This document shows, piece after piece, positions 45,728 through 53,477 of a stretch of 64,000 nt of DNA. Positions within the stretch are counted from its first letter, which is position 1. Each line of letters begins with the position of its first letter. Below the pieces are notes generated by a model, which was not told where the DNA came from, did not search any database, and was given only the letters and a program-made list of their open reading frames with translations. This DNA comes from Palsa-965 sp044448685 (lineage in GTDB: Bacteria > Bacteroidota > Bacteroidia > Palsa-965). A program made the translations under genes and the position numbers. The stretch covers positions 62,001 to 126,000 of the forward strand of contig JBIOHC010000004.1 in the NCBI GenBank assembly GCA_044448685.1, read 5' to 3'.

Positions 45728-46084
45728 ACGAGACACTCTGTTAGCGAACAAAGACATTGTGTTCGCGATCAAAGACATTGTGTTCGCGAACAAAGACACT
45801 CTCTTCGTGATCAAAGACATTATGTTCGCGGACAAAGACACGCTGTTCGCGGACAAAGACATTGTGATCGCGATCATATACACTCTGATCGTGATCAAAG
45901 ACATTATGTTCGCGATCAAAGACATTATGTTCGCGGACAAAGACACGCTGTTCGCGATCAAAGACATTCTGTTCGCGATCAAAGACATTGTGTTCGCGAA
46001 CAAACACATTCTGATCGCGATCAAAGACATTGTGTTCGCGAACAAAGACACGCTGTTCGCGATCAAAGACACTCCATTCGCGAG
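45728..46084. repeat. Array of 17 tandem 21-bp units with palindromic TCGCGA cores
   Basis: Seventeen units of exactly 21 bp (45728-46084, no indels) follow the consensus CAAAGACATTGTGTTCGCGAT. Each unit has a core GwTCGCGAwC that is palindromic or nearly so: TCGCGA in 11 units, TCGCGG in 3, TCGTGA in 2, TAGCGA in the first. Substitutions hit fixed positions (V/L/M-like first base, T/A, C/T, A/G, T/A and the CATT/CACG end). Long reading frames cross it on both strands, including GTG 45759-46109 (+) and 46129-45701 (-), but they only reflect the 7-codon period. No spacers and no cas genes, so not CRISPR. Confidence 0.85.
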
Positions 46085-46218
46085 ACATGACTTTTCTCCG
46101 GCCAACTGAATTAAACTACTATATATCAATCAATTACACAGAGCATGTCGAAAGTCATTGATTTCGCCTGCTTGCTGAGGTACTTTTATATTATGAAATA
46201 AAACATAAAACAATTCCC
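46085..46218. other. Leader region of the small His-rich gene
   Basis: 134 bases between the array and the ATG at 46219. TTG at 46158 (within CATTGATTT) and TACTTTTA about 20 bases later are weak promoter-like words one base from consensus. Nothing else is seen. Confidence 0.3.
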
Positions 46219-46398
46219 ATGAAAAAGTTCGTCGTATTAATGCTTCTCAGCATGATGACACTTGGGGTAAGTGCCGAACCGCTGTTTGCAAACCTGTCGG
46301 GCGTTAAAAACCACCGGCACCACTTTGCCAAGAAAAAAGGAGCCAAACACCACAATAATCACAAAGTTATACGTCATGAGCTGAGGGCTCAGCGTTAA
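46219..46398 (+). CDS. Small exported His/Lys-rich protein (59 aa)
   Basis: Reading frame from ATG 46219 to TAA 46398. A signal peptide MKKFVVLMLLSMMTLGVSA is followed by a mature segment of about 40 residues with seven His and many Lys/Arg/Asn, in runs such as KNHRHH, AKKKGAKHH and NNHK. Such a composition can bind metal ions or nucleic acid or polyanions, but no family is recognised. A terminator follows at 46416. It is a likely real gene because of its signal peptide, clean start and terminator. Confidence 0.65.
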   Translation: MKKFVVLMLLSMMTLGVSAEPLFANLSGVKNHRHHFAKKKGAKHHNNHKVIRHELRAQR

Positions 46399-46645
46399 TC
46401 AGAATGAAGGTTAGTAAAGCCCCGGAGGAGCAGTTTGAGAGCTGTTTCTTTGGGGCTTTATTTATAAACATGCGGCCCCTTCGGGGTCGGGAAATCTTCC
46501 TTTCCTATTTTCAATAAACATATTATGCCTTCGGTGTGATTCCAAGGAGATTCTTCGCCTCTGCCCTCTCACCAATCCACCCCAAGGTGGCTCAGAATGA
46601 CAAGTTGAACCGAAATCCGAAATCTTAAATCTTAATTCATAAATC
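46399..46645. other. Intergenic region with terminator and repeat remnants
   Basis: Contains the terminator (46416-46466), a short GGCCCCTTCGGGGTC hairpin (46473-46487), a remnant of a common AGATTCTTCGCC...CTCAGAATGACA intergenic repeat (46548-46602) and the start of a GATTTA repeat. No gene seen. Confidence 0.5.
46416..46466 (+). terminator. Rho-independent-like terminator
   Basis: AAAGCCCC (46416-46423) pairs with GGGGCTTT (46452-46459), followed by ATTTAT. Loop holds a second small stem (CAG...CTG). Ends the His-rich gene. Confidence 0.6.
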
Positions 46646-46652
46646 CTAATTC
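46612..46652. repeat. Dispersed GATTTA-type repeat, copy 4 (inverted)
   Basis: Reverse strand reads GGGAATTAGGATTTATG then AATTAAGATTTAAGATTTCG. It supplies the last codon and TAG stop of the thioesterase gene. Confidence 0.55.
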
Positions 46653-47062
46653 CCTTTCTCTACCTTCTCAATCAACTCCCTTATCTCTTCCGGAATAACC
46701 ATCTTCGTGTGGTTAGCAAAATCATAAAACACAACAATATCTTTTGCCTCAGCGGCTACTTCACCTTCATCATTCAGGATACGGTGAAGGATGGTGAAGC
46801 TGGTCTCCCCTACACTTTCCACACCGGTTTCAACAAAAGCATTACCCGGGTAGAATAAGGGTTTTCGGAAATTACAAGCCGTACTGGCCAGGATAGGGCC
46901 TTGTTTGTATTTCTCAAGCAGGCTGGTCAAACCCAGGGTTTCCCAGTAGTTCACCCTCCCCGCTTGTATATATTTGAAATAGGTTACGTTATTGACATGG
47001 GCATAGAGGTCCATTTCGCTCCAGTCAATGCGCAGTTTCAGTTTTAAAGGATAGCTTGTCAT
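46646..47062 (-). CDS. Acyl-CoA thioesterase, 4HBT/YbgC type
   Basis: A 138-residue hot-dog thioesterase. RIDWSEMDLYAHVNNVTYFKYIQ holds the catalytic Asp (MDLYAHVNN) and the conserved N-terminal helix of the 4-hydroxybenzoyl-CoA thioesterase family. It hydrolyses acyl-CoA or similar thioesters; the acyl chain is unknown. Its last codon (GN) and stop lie in a GATTTA repeat. The promoter (TTG-N17-TATATTTG) overlaps the divergent promoter of the AddA gene. Confidence 0.87.
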   Translation of the reverse strand: MTSYPLKLKLRIDWSEMDLYAHVNNVTYFKYIQAGRVNYWETLGLTSLLEKYKQGPILASTACNFRKPLFYPGNAFVETGVESVGETSFTILHRILNDEGEVAAEAKDIVVFYDFANHTKMVIPEEIRELIEKVEKGN

Positions 47063-47069
47063 ATAGTTT

Positions 47070-47097
47070 CAAATATAACGGTTTAGCCGGTTACCAA
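47070..47097 (-). promoter_or_regulatory. Minus-strand promoter: TTG, N17, TATATTTG
   Basis: -33 TTG at 47095-47097 and -7 TATATTTG at 47070-47077. The start codon follows within 8 bases, so the mRNA would be nearly leaderless. Confidence 0.5.
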
Positions 47098-47111
47098 CCC
47101 GTATTTATTTC

Positions 47112-47119
47112 TATGTTTG
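47112..47119 (+). promoter_or_regulatory. -7 promoter box TATGTTTG for the AddA-like gene
   Basis: Plus-strand TAnnTTTG match 6 bases before the ATG at 47126; it implies a very short or absent leader. Confidence 0.45.
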
Positions 47120-47125
47120 TTAACC

Positions 47126-50100
47126 ATGAGCTTCAGTGTTTACAGATCATCGGCCGGATCGGGCAAGACTTTTACGTTGGTAAAGGAATACCTGAAAATT
47201 GCCCTGACGGATACCAACCATCCTCCAAAGCAATTCCGGCGCATATTGGCTATCACCTTTACCAATAAGGCTGCTGCTGAGATGAAGGATCGCATTATCA
47301 AAGCATTGCAGGAACTCAGCGCCGATGACCATACAAAGATTCCCAAAGGAGCACGAACACTGCTGGAGATACTGATCCGTGAAACAGGCTTCAGTCCTGA
47401 TGTATTGAGAGAACGGGCCGGCTCGGTTCTGAAAGCAATACTGCATAACTATTCCGACTTTGCCATCGGTACCATCGACAGCTTTGTACACCGCGTTGTA
47501 CGCAGCTTCGCGTTCGACCTGAAACTGCCTGTGAATTTTGAAATAGAACTGGATGCAGGCAAACTCCTTTCGGAAGCCGTCAGCATTCTGATTTCCCGTA
47601 TAGGCGAAGATGAAGAACTGACACTTGCCCTTGTCGAATTCAGTGAAACAAAAGCTGATGAAGAGAAAAGCTGGCAGATAGAAGGTGATCTGCATGAGCT
47701 GGCATATAAACTAATGGAAGAAGGCAGCTCCAAACATCTGGATAAACTCCGGGAGATGGGTATAGCGGATTTTATGCGTATCAATAAAAATCTCCGTGAA
47801 TTTCAGCGCTCTTTTGAAAAACGAATCTCGACGCTTGGTAAAGAGGCCATGAGGATGTTGGATGAGAAACACCTGAATCATGAGGTTTTTGTTCAGAAGA
47901 AAAAAGGCATACGGAATTATTTTGAAGGCCTCGCAAAGGGAACGGATGAGAAATTCCTGCCCGGTGTTTACCCTCAGACTACGGTTGAACAAGATAAATG
48001 GCTGAATAAAGAAGCCTCCTCATCCGATCAGGCAGCACTGGATTCCATTAAAGGCCGGTTGACCGGGCTGTATCATAGTATTCAGGATATCCTTGAAAAG
48101 GAACTGCCCAGATACCGTCTTTGCAAATTAGTAGGACGGAATATCTATTCCCTCGCGGTATTGAATGAGATTGAAAAAATACTGGAGACCTATAAACAGG
48201 AAAACTCCATCCTACATATTTCCGAATTCAACAAACTTATTGCAGCTATCGTATTTCATGAACCGGTTCCCTTCATCTATGAACGCCTCGGTGAACGTTA
48301 TACCAATTACCTGATTGATGAGTTTCAGGATACCAGCATACTTCAGTGGCAAAACCTCCTGCCATTAATAGACAATGCCCTGGGTGAAGACCAGTTTACC
48401 ATGCTTGTAGGAGATGGAAAGCAGGCTATCTATCGCTGGAGGGGAGGCGATGTGGGACAGTTTGCAGATCTGCCCATGGTAAGCAATCCGGAAGGCAATC
48501 CGCTTGTAGCTGAAAGAGAAAGCTCCCTGCATAGACATTACAAGCCTGAATTTCTGGGTGCTAATTTCAGGAGCAAGGTTGAAATCATTCAGTTCAACAA
48601 TCAACTTTACAGAAAACTTTCAGAAACACTCACGCCTTCTAATCAGCGTATTTATGAAAAACTGGAACAGAAAGGCGATGAAAAAAATACAGGAGGTTGT
48701 GTAAGTATTGAATTCTTTGACGGAACCAGGGATGAAAAGATCAGTCACCAGCTGGAACGCATTGAAACCCTTATCCGTCAATGCTATCAGCAGGGTTATG
48801 CATATTCGGATATAGCCATCCTGAACAGGACCAATAAAGAAGGAAACCGTCAGGCATTGTATCTGATGGAAAAAGGTATTCCTGTCCTGTCCAACGATTC
48901 CCTGCTCCTGAAAAATTCAGCATCCATAGCTTTTCTCTGTGCAGCACTCAAACACCTCCATAATCCGGAAGATTCAGTAGCCAGGGCGGAAATGATTCGT
49001 TTCCTTTCAGCAGGTGCAGAAGCGACTGTATTACAGCATAATCTCCTGCAGGCGGCCGACAGGATAGCATTCCGGAACTGGATGCAGCACAGCTACCCGT
49101 TGTTTCATGTCTCTTCCCTGCTCCGCCTTCCACTCTTCCAGCTTTGTGAAGAGCTCCTCCTCGTTTTTGGGCTGGGCGAAAAAGCGGATCCTTTTGTGAT
49201 CTTCTTCCTGGATGAGATACTTGCATTCAGCAAATCAAGAGATAACAGTCTCCAGGCCTGGATAGAGCATTGGGAAGAAAGAAAAGATAAAGCATCAGCC
49301 ATTGTTCCCGATGGAATGAATGCAGTGAATATTCTGACAATACACCGTTCCAAAGGACTGGAATACCCTGTTGTAATCCTGCCCCTGAGCGATACAGCCC
49401 CCCGTGCAGGAAAGGATACGCTCTGGCTCGACCCGCTTGAAGAATTAATAACGGGCCTTCCGGCTGGTATTGTACAAAATCAGAAAGAAGTGGAACAAAC
49501 AGACTTTGCTTCCCTGTATCAGGAAGAGCAAGGCCGTACCCAGCTCGACAACCTGAATCTGTTGTATGTGGCCACTACTCGCCCTGAACAAAGGCTGTAT
49601 GTTTTGTGTGGAAAATGGAAGGAAGGGGCCAAGCCAGGAAGTGATTTCTCATCCATGATGGCCTGGTATATCCAGACAACAGGACAACAAGCTCAGGAAG
49701 ACGGGCGCTTCCTTTCCGGAACAGATACAGAATCAGCACTTGTCAAAAAAGAAGAAAAACAGGAAGGGGTGCTCCTGAATCAGCTGGTAACTGCCGACTG
49801 GAGAGATCGCATCCATATCCGTTCTGCCACCCGGGAAGCGTGGAGTGAGGAACAACTGCATAAACAGGATATGGGCCTCATCATCCATACGGTTTTGTCA
49901 AGAATTCACAGCCATACAGATCTTGACAAGGCTCTGAATACCGTGGTGGCTGAAGGGATTATCAATCAACAGGAAGCTCCGGAAATAAGAAATACATTGC
50001 AGGCAGTTCTGAATCACAAAACCCTTAAACCGTTTTTTGAAGAAGGATTGAGAATTAAAAATGAAGCCGATATCCTGATAAAAGGAGGAGGTGTATCACG

Positions 50101-50281
50101 GCCCGACCGTATCATTTATATGAAGGAAAAAACAGTCATCCTGGACTACAAAACCGGTACTGCTTCTGCCAAACACATTGAACAGATCGAAGACTACTCT
50201 ACTATCCTCGGTCAAATGGGAGCAACAAATATAGAACGCTACCTGGTTTATACCGATACTATGGAGGTAAAGAAAGTTTAG
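47126..50281 (+). CDS. AddA-like UvrD-family helicase with C-terminal PD-(D/E)XK nuclease
   Basis: A 1051-residue SF1 helicase-nuclease for double-strand break repair. Motifs are SSAGSGKTFTLV (I), AITFTNKAAAEMKDRI (Ia), LIDEFQDTSILQWQ (II), GDGKQAIYRWRGGD (III), ANFRSK (IV), ILTIHRSKGLEYPVVIL (V) and LLYVATTRPEQRLYVL (VI). The last 120 residues contain RPDRIIY and VILDYKTG, the nuclease core. AddB, its usual partner, is not adjacent and its absence from this locus is notable. ATG 47126 preferred over TTG 47117. Confidence 0.9.
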   Translation: MSFSVYRSSAGSGKTFTLVKEYLKIALTDTNHPPKQFRRILAITFTNKAAAEMKDRIIKALQELSADDHTKIPKGARTLLEILIRETGFSPDVLRERAGSVLKAILHNYSDFAIGTIDSFVHRVVRSFAFDLKLPVNFEIELDAGKLLSEAVSILISRIGEDEELTLALVEFSETKADEEKSWQIEGDLHELAYKLMEEGSSKHLDKLREMGIADFMRINKNLREFQRSFEKRISTLGKEAMRMLDEKHLNHEVFVQKKKGIRNYFEGLAKGTDEKFLPGVYPQTTVEQDKWLNKEASSSDQAALDSIKGRLTGLYHSIQDILEKELPRYRLCKLVGRNIYSLAVLNEIEKILETYKQENSILHISEFNKLIAAIVFHEPVPFIYERLGERYTNYLIDEFQDTSILQWQNLLPLIDNALGEDQFTMLVGDGKQAIYRWRGGDVGQFADLPMVSNPEGNPLVAERESSLHRHYKPEFLGANFRSKVEIIQFNNQLYRKLSETLTPSNQRIYEKLEQKGDEKNTGGCVSIEFFDGTRDEKISHQLERIETLIRQCYQQGYAYSDIAILNRTNKEGNRQALYLMEKGIPVLSNDSLLLKNSASIAFLCAALKHLHNPEDSVARAEMIRFLSAGAEATVLQHNLLQAADRIAFRNWMQHSYPLFHVSSLLRLPLFQLCEELLLVFGLGEKADPFVIFFLDEILAFSKSRDNSLQAWIEHWEERKDKASAIVPDGMNAVNILTIHRSKGLEYPVVILPLSDTAPRAGKDTLWLDPLEELITGLPAGIVQNQKEVEQTDFASLYQEEQGRTQLDNLNLLYVATTRPEQRLYVLCGKWKEGAKPGSDFSSMMAWYIQTTGQQAQEDGRFLSGTDTESALVKKEEKQEGVLLNQLVTADWRDRIHIRSATREAWSEEQLHKQDMGLIIHTVLSRIHSHTDLDKALNTVVAEGIINQQEAPEIRNTLQAVLNHKTLKPFFEEGLRIKNEADILIKGGGVSRPDRIIYMKEKTVILDYKTGTASAKHIEQIEDYSTILGQMGATNIERYLVYTDTMEVKKV

Positions 50282-51528
50282 GCTTTTTTATCGCGCAGTT
50301 CCGAAGACTTCAGGAAATACATCATCAACGGACCGCTCATAATACTTGTAACCAGAGCCATTACGACCAGTGCTACAAACATCTTTTCATCAATGAGACC
50401 TGCATTCAATGCCAGCGTACCGAGAATGATTTCCATTGCTCCACGTGCATTCAGGCCGAAGCCCACTGCAATGGATTTGCGTCTGGAGAAGCCTCCCATA
50501 TAGGCTCCCAGACTTGCTCCAAGCAACTTGCAGAACACAGCAAGGAACAACACAATCAACACCAGCAGAGGATCAAAATTCTGAACAAAATTCACCTTCA
50601 AACCAAGGGAAACAAAAAACAAAGGGGCGAAGACGTTCATCACAAACTGGTGAATGATTTCACGGGCTTTTTCATGCAGATGCACGGAGTCTCCAAATGC
50701 AATACCCATTATAAATGCACCCAGAATAGCATGGAGGCCTATATATTCGGTAAAGGTGGCACCCAGAAAGCAAAAACCCAGACAAATGGAAAGCACACCA
50801 CCGGGCCAGCTCAGTTTTGTTTGTATCCAGGGCAGAGATCTGTCAATAATCTTTTTTCCGATCACCAGCATAAATAAGCCAAAGCCCAGAATCATACCCA
50901 GTGTTTGCCATATATTACTTATCTGCCCTGACTGGCCCATCATACTCAGTACCAGTGAAAACAATATCCATCCGGTCAGGTCCACAAAAATGGCTGCTGC
51001 CATAACCATCATTCCAACCTCGGTTTTATAAATATTCAGATCCATCAGTATCCTTGAAATAACAGGCAATGCTGAGATTGACATGGCGATTCCGAAGAAG
51101 AGGGCATAAACCAGTTTATTAGGTTCGTGCATATTAAATACTCCCGGGAAGAACCATACAATACCGAAACCCAGAGCAAAAGGGATAATCATACTTGTAA
51201 AAGAAGTATAGGTGGCTGCCCTTCCTTGTTTCAGAACAATGGAAAGCTGCACTTCCATACCGGCCACAAACAGGAGCATGATGACAGAGAGCTGGGTAAG
51301 CCCGTCCAGAGCAATCTGAGCTCCCCCTGTTTTAGGAAAGAGGTGGGTGAACATATCAGGGTATAATGCACCGAATACAGTAGGTCCGAGAACGATACCA
51401 CAAAGCAATTCGCCCATTACTACCGGCAGCTTTATTTTACGGCCCATTTCCGCAAGCAGACGCGACACAATGAGCATGATTGCCACACTGGATAATAACG
51501 TAAGCAGGTCATTGTGGGTAAACTTCAT
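50278..51528 (-). CDS. CPA2-type cation/proton antiporter
   Basis: A 416-residue inner-membrane antiporter with about 12 helices. LCGIVLGPTVFGALYPDM at the front, FGIAMSISALPVISRIL with the family's SxSALPV element, MAAAIFVDLTGWILFSLV (membrane Asp that binds the ion) and FGLNARGAMEIILGTLAL are typical of Na+(K+)/H+ exchangers. It follows the universal stress protein gene after a 3-base gap, forming an operon for ion or pH stress. Its stop overlaps the AddA stop by 4 bases. Confidence 0.9.
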   Translation of the reverse strand: MKFTHNDLLTLLSSVAIMLIVSRLLAEMGRKIKLPVVMGELLCGIVLGPTVFGALYPDMFTHLFPKTGGAQIALDGLTQLSVIMLLFVAGMEVQLSIVLKQGRAATYTSFTSMIIPFALGFGIVWFFPGVFNMHEPNKLVYALFFGIAMSISALPVISRILMDLNIYKTEVGMMVMAAAIFVDLTGWILFSLVLSMMGQSGQISNIWQTLGMILGFGLFMLVIGKKIIDRSLPWIQTKLSWPGGVLSICLGFCFLGATFTEYIGLHAILGAFIMGIAFGDSVHLHEKAREIIHQFVMNVFAPLFFVSLGLKVNFVQNFDPLLVLIVLFLAVFCKLLGASLGAYMGGFSRRKSIAVGFGLNARGAMEIILGTLALNAGLIDEKMFVALVVMALVTSIMSGPLMMYFLKSSELRDKKA

Positions 51529-51531
51529 AAG

Positions 51532-52422
51532 CTAGACCCTGGAGTGAACTATTAATACATTACAAGGAAGATCTTCGAGAATATATTCCAGATCATGGGT
51601 AAAGATGCGGTCAATCAAACGCATTTGCTTATCCGGTGAATTAACAATAAGTAAATCAGCTTTCTTTGATTGAGCAAAACTCCGAATGGCAAACCCGGGC
51701 TTACCTTTGATATAGCGTTCATTTATTTTGATATCGTCTTTATCACATTTGTCAAGGATGGAATTCAGTTCTTCTTCTTCTTCCCCGGCCAGCTCCCTCT
51801 TCATTTTCATGGCTTCCGGAGCCGTACTGTCTTCAGCCATTGTCATGGCCAGACCAGGAATATGGGTTTCTTTTACAATTGTGATTTCTCCGACATTAAA
51901 CCTCTTTGCCAGATATAAAGCCGTATTTACTGTATGAGGGCTCTTGGCGCTTTCTTCCACATTGACCACAAAGCGTTTGGATTTGCGGGGGTCGGGCTCC
52001 AGGTTTGTAAGCAGGAGTACAGAACATTTGGCTTTACGGCTTATTTTCCGGGCTACGGAACCTACATAATACTTCAGCAGATTTTCCTTGCTCAGGGCTC
52101 CAAGTATGAGAAGGTCAACCACATTGAGTTTACATAGTTTAAGAATAGTCTCAACAGGATTTCCATCCATCCATTGAATACGGTATTTACGCTCATCCAT
52201 CTCCAGCTTTTGCATAAGCTTTTCGAGCCGGATTTCCTTATCCTTTGTTTTTTCGCCTACATGGATCAGCAGCAAGGAGCTATGAAGGGTGTCGGCAATA
52301 CGTTTGGCTTCTGTAAGCAAGGCTTCCAAACGTGGCGAAAAGCTGATCGCCACAGCAATCGTTTCAAACGGAAAGGCCGGTCGCCCCTTAAGCCGTGTTA
52401 ACAAGTCATCAGATGATTGCAT
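51532..52422 (-). CDS. Universal stress protein, tandem UspA domains
   Basis: A 296-residue protein with two UspA-type domains. The first contains ETIAVAISFSPRLEALLTEA and VDLLILGALSKENLLKYYVGSVARKISRKAKCSVLLL, with the family's G-S-V-A-R ATP-loop pattern; the second contains KADLLIVNSPDK and DLPCNVLIVHS. It is cytosolic and likely senses ATP or stress for the antiporter next to it. A TAACTTTG -7 box precedes it. Confidence 0.85.
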   Translation of the reverse strand: MQSSDDLLTRLKGRPAFPFETIAVAISFSPRLEALLTEAKRIADTLHSSLLLIHVGEKTKDKEIRLEKLMQKLEMDERKYRIQWMDGNPVETILKLCKLNVVDLLILGALSKENLLKYYVGSVARKISRKAKCSVLLLTNLEPDPRKSKRFVVNVEESAKSPHTVNTALYLAKRFNVGEITIVKETHIPGLAMTMAEDSTAPEAMKMKRELAGEEEEELNSILDKCDKDDIKINERYIKGKPGFAIRSFAQSKKADLLIVNSPDKQMRLIDRIFTHDLEYILEDLPCNVLIVHSRV

Positions 52423-52441
52423 GTTCTGTTCTTAGTATATA

Positions 52442-52469
52442 CAAAGTTATGATTTTCACTCTATCTTTG
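52442..52469. promoter_or_regulatory. Divergent -7 boxes (TAACTTTG minus, TATCTTTG plus)
   Basis: Minus-strand TAACTTTG at 52442-52449 for the stress-protein gene (ATG 52422) and plus-strand TATCTTTG at 52462-52469 for the desaturase side, leaving a leader of about 90 bases. Confidence 0.45.
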
Positions 52470-52528
52470 TAGCTGAAGATGCGAGGGTGATGAAAACCAG
52501 TATGCCTTTCCAGACATATCATCAGAAA

Positions 52529-52562
52529 ATCTTGAATCTTGAACTTAAATCATAAATCCTTA
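52529..52562. repeat. Dispersed GATTTA-type repeat, copy 5 (inverted)
   Basis: Runs of CTTGAATCTTGAACTTAAAT and CATAAATCCTTA lying directly before the desaturase ATG. Confidence 0.5.
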
Positions 52563-53297
52563 ATGATCATCCTTGTATTCTTTCTTTCCCACTGGTTCCT
52601 GTCCCTCTTTTTCCAGACCTTTTTCCTGCACCGCTATGCATCACATAAGATGTTTGCAATGAACAAGACCTGGGAAAGGTTGTTTTATTTCGGCACCTTC
52701 ATAACCCAGGGCACTTCTTTTCTCAACCCAAGAGCTTATGCCATCATGCATCGTATGCATCATGCCTACAGTGATACCGAAAAAGATCCGCATTCTCCCG
52801 TGTTTTTCAAAGATGTATGGGGACTTATGGTCAAGACCAAGGACATTTATGTTCAGTATACCAAATACAGACTGGAGCCGGAACCTCAGTTTCGCGACCG
52901 CTATCCGGCCTGGCCCCTGTTGGATAAGATAAGCGATTCCTGGATTGTCCGTATTGCCTTTGCTGTAGGTTATACCCTCTTTTACATACATTTCGCAACC
53001 TATTGGTGGACGTTCCTCCTCCTTCCAATCCATTATTTTATGAGTCCGGTTCACGGAGCAATTGTAAACTGGTGCGGCCACAAATATGGCTATACCAATT
53101 TCGACAATGATGACCATAGCAAGAACACCCTCCCTTTTGATTTCCTGATGATGGGTGAATTGTTTCAGAACAACCACCATAAAAGTCCCAACTCACCCAA
53201 CTTTGCGAAACGCAGGTTTGAATTTGATCCCAGCTATCCGGTGATCCGGTTTCTGCATTTTACGAGGATTATCAAGCTGAGAAAAATCCCCTTCTGA
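52563..53297 (+). CDS. Membrane fatty-acid desaturase (acyl-CoA/lipid desaturase)
   Basis: A 244-residue membrane enzyme with about four helices. The three His boxes are HRYASH (H23, H28), HRMHH and NNHHKSP, all required for the di-iron centre. It introduces a cis double bond into fatty acyl chains, probably at carbon 9. It opens a lipid-modification block: the neighbouring genes add methyl groups to unsaturated chains. ATG 52563 is chosen; a TTG 8 codons upstream lies within the repeat and is unlikely. Confidence 0.88.
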   Translation: MIILVFFLSHWFLSLFFQTFFLHRYASHKMFAMNKTWERLFYFGTFITQGTSFLNPRAYAIMHRMHHAYSDTEKDPHSPVFFKDVWGLMVKTKDIYVQYTKYRLEPEPQFRDRYPAWPLLDKISDSWIVRIAFAVGYTLFYIHFATYWWTFLLLPIHYFMSPVHGAIVNWCGHKYGYTNFDNDDHSKNTLPFDFLMMGELFQNNHHKSPNSPNFAKRRFEFDPSYPVIRFLHFTRIIKLRKIPF

Positions 53298-53301
53298 CCT
53301 G

Positions 53302-53403
53302 GTGTCACCCCTTCGGGGTTCAACTTGGCGATAATTATACGTTTTCTATAATTGTGCCAGCCCTTCGGGCTTTGCATTTTGGATAACCCTGAAGGGGTGA
53401 CAC
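53302..53403. repeat. 102-bp element with 19-bp terminal inverted repeats
   Basis: Ends are GTGTCACCCCTTCGGGGTT (53302-53320) and AACCCTGAAGGGGTGACAC (53385-53403), complementary at 18 of 19 positions. The centre holds CTATAATTGTGCCAGCCCTTCGGGCTT with an AGCCCTTCGGGCT hairpin. Same design as the left-end copy at 4054. MITE- or REP-like; no target-site duplication was resolved. Confidence 0.7.
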
Positions 53404-53477
53404 AATGAATGGTTTCAGAATTACAATTCGTACATTCGTTTTGGTATTATCTCTAATCCCGAACGAATTTATCGGCA

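Noticed and set aside
45728..46084. CRISPR array
   Set aside because: Units are 21 bp and directly adjacent with no unique spacers, and there are no cas genes nearby.
45701..46129. Long reading frames on both strands across the 21-bp array (142, 116 and 115 residues)
   Set aside because: The 21-bp unit is free of stops in most frames, so open frames are expected by chance. There is no clear ribosome-binding site and no codon-position bias, so I did not call a gene.
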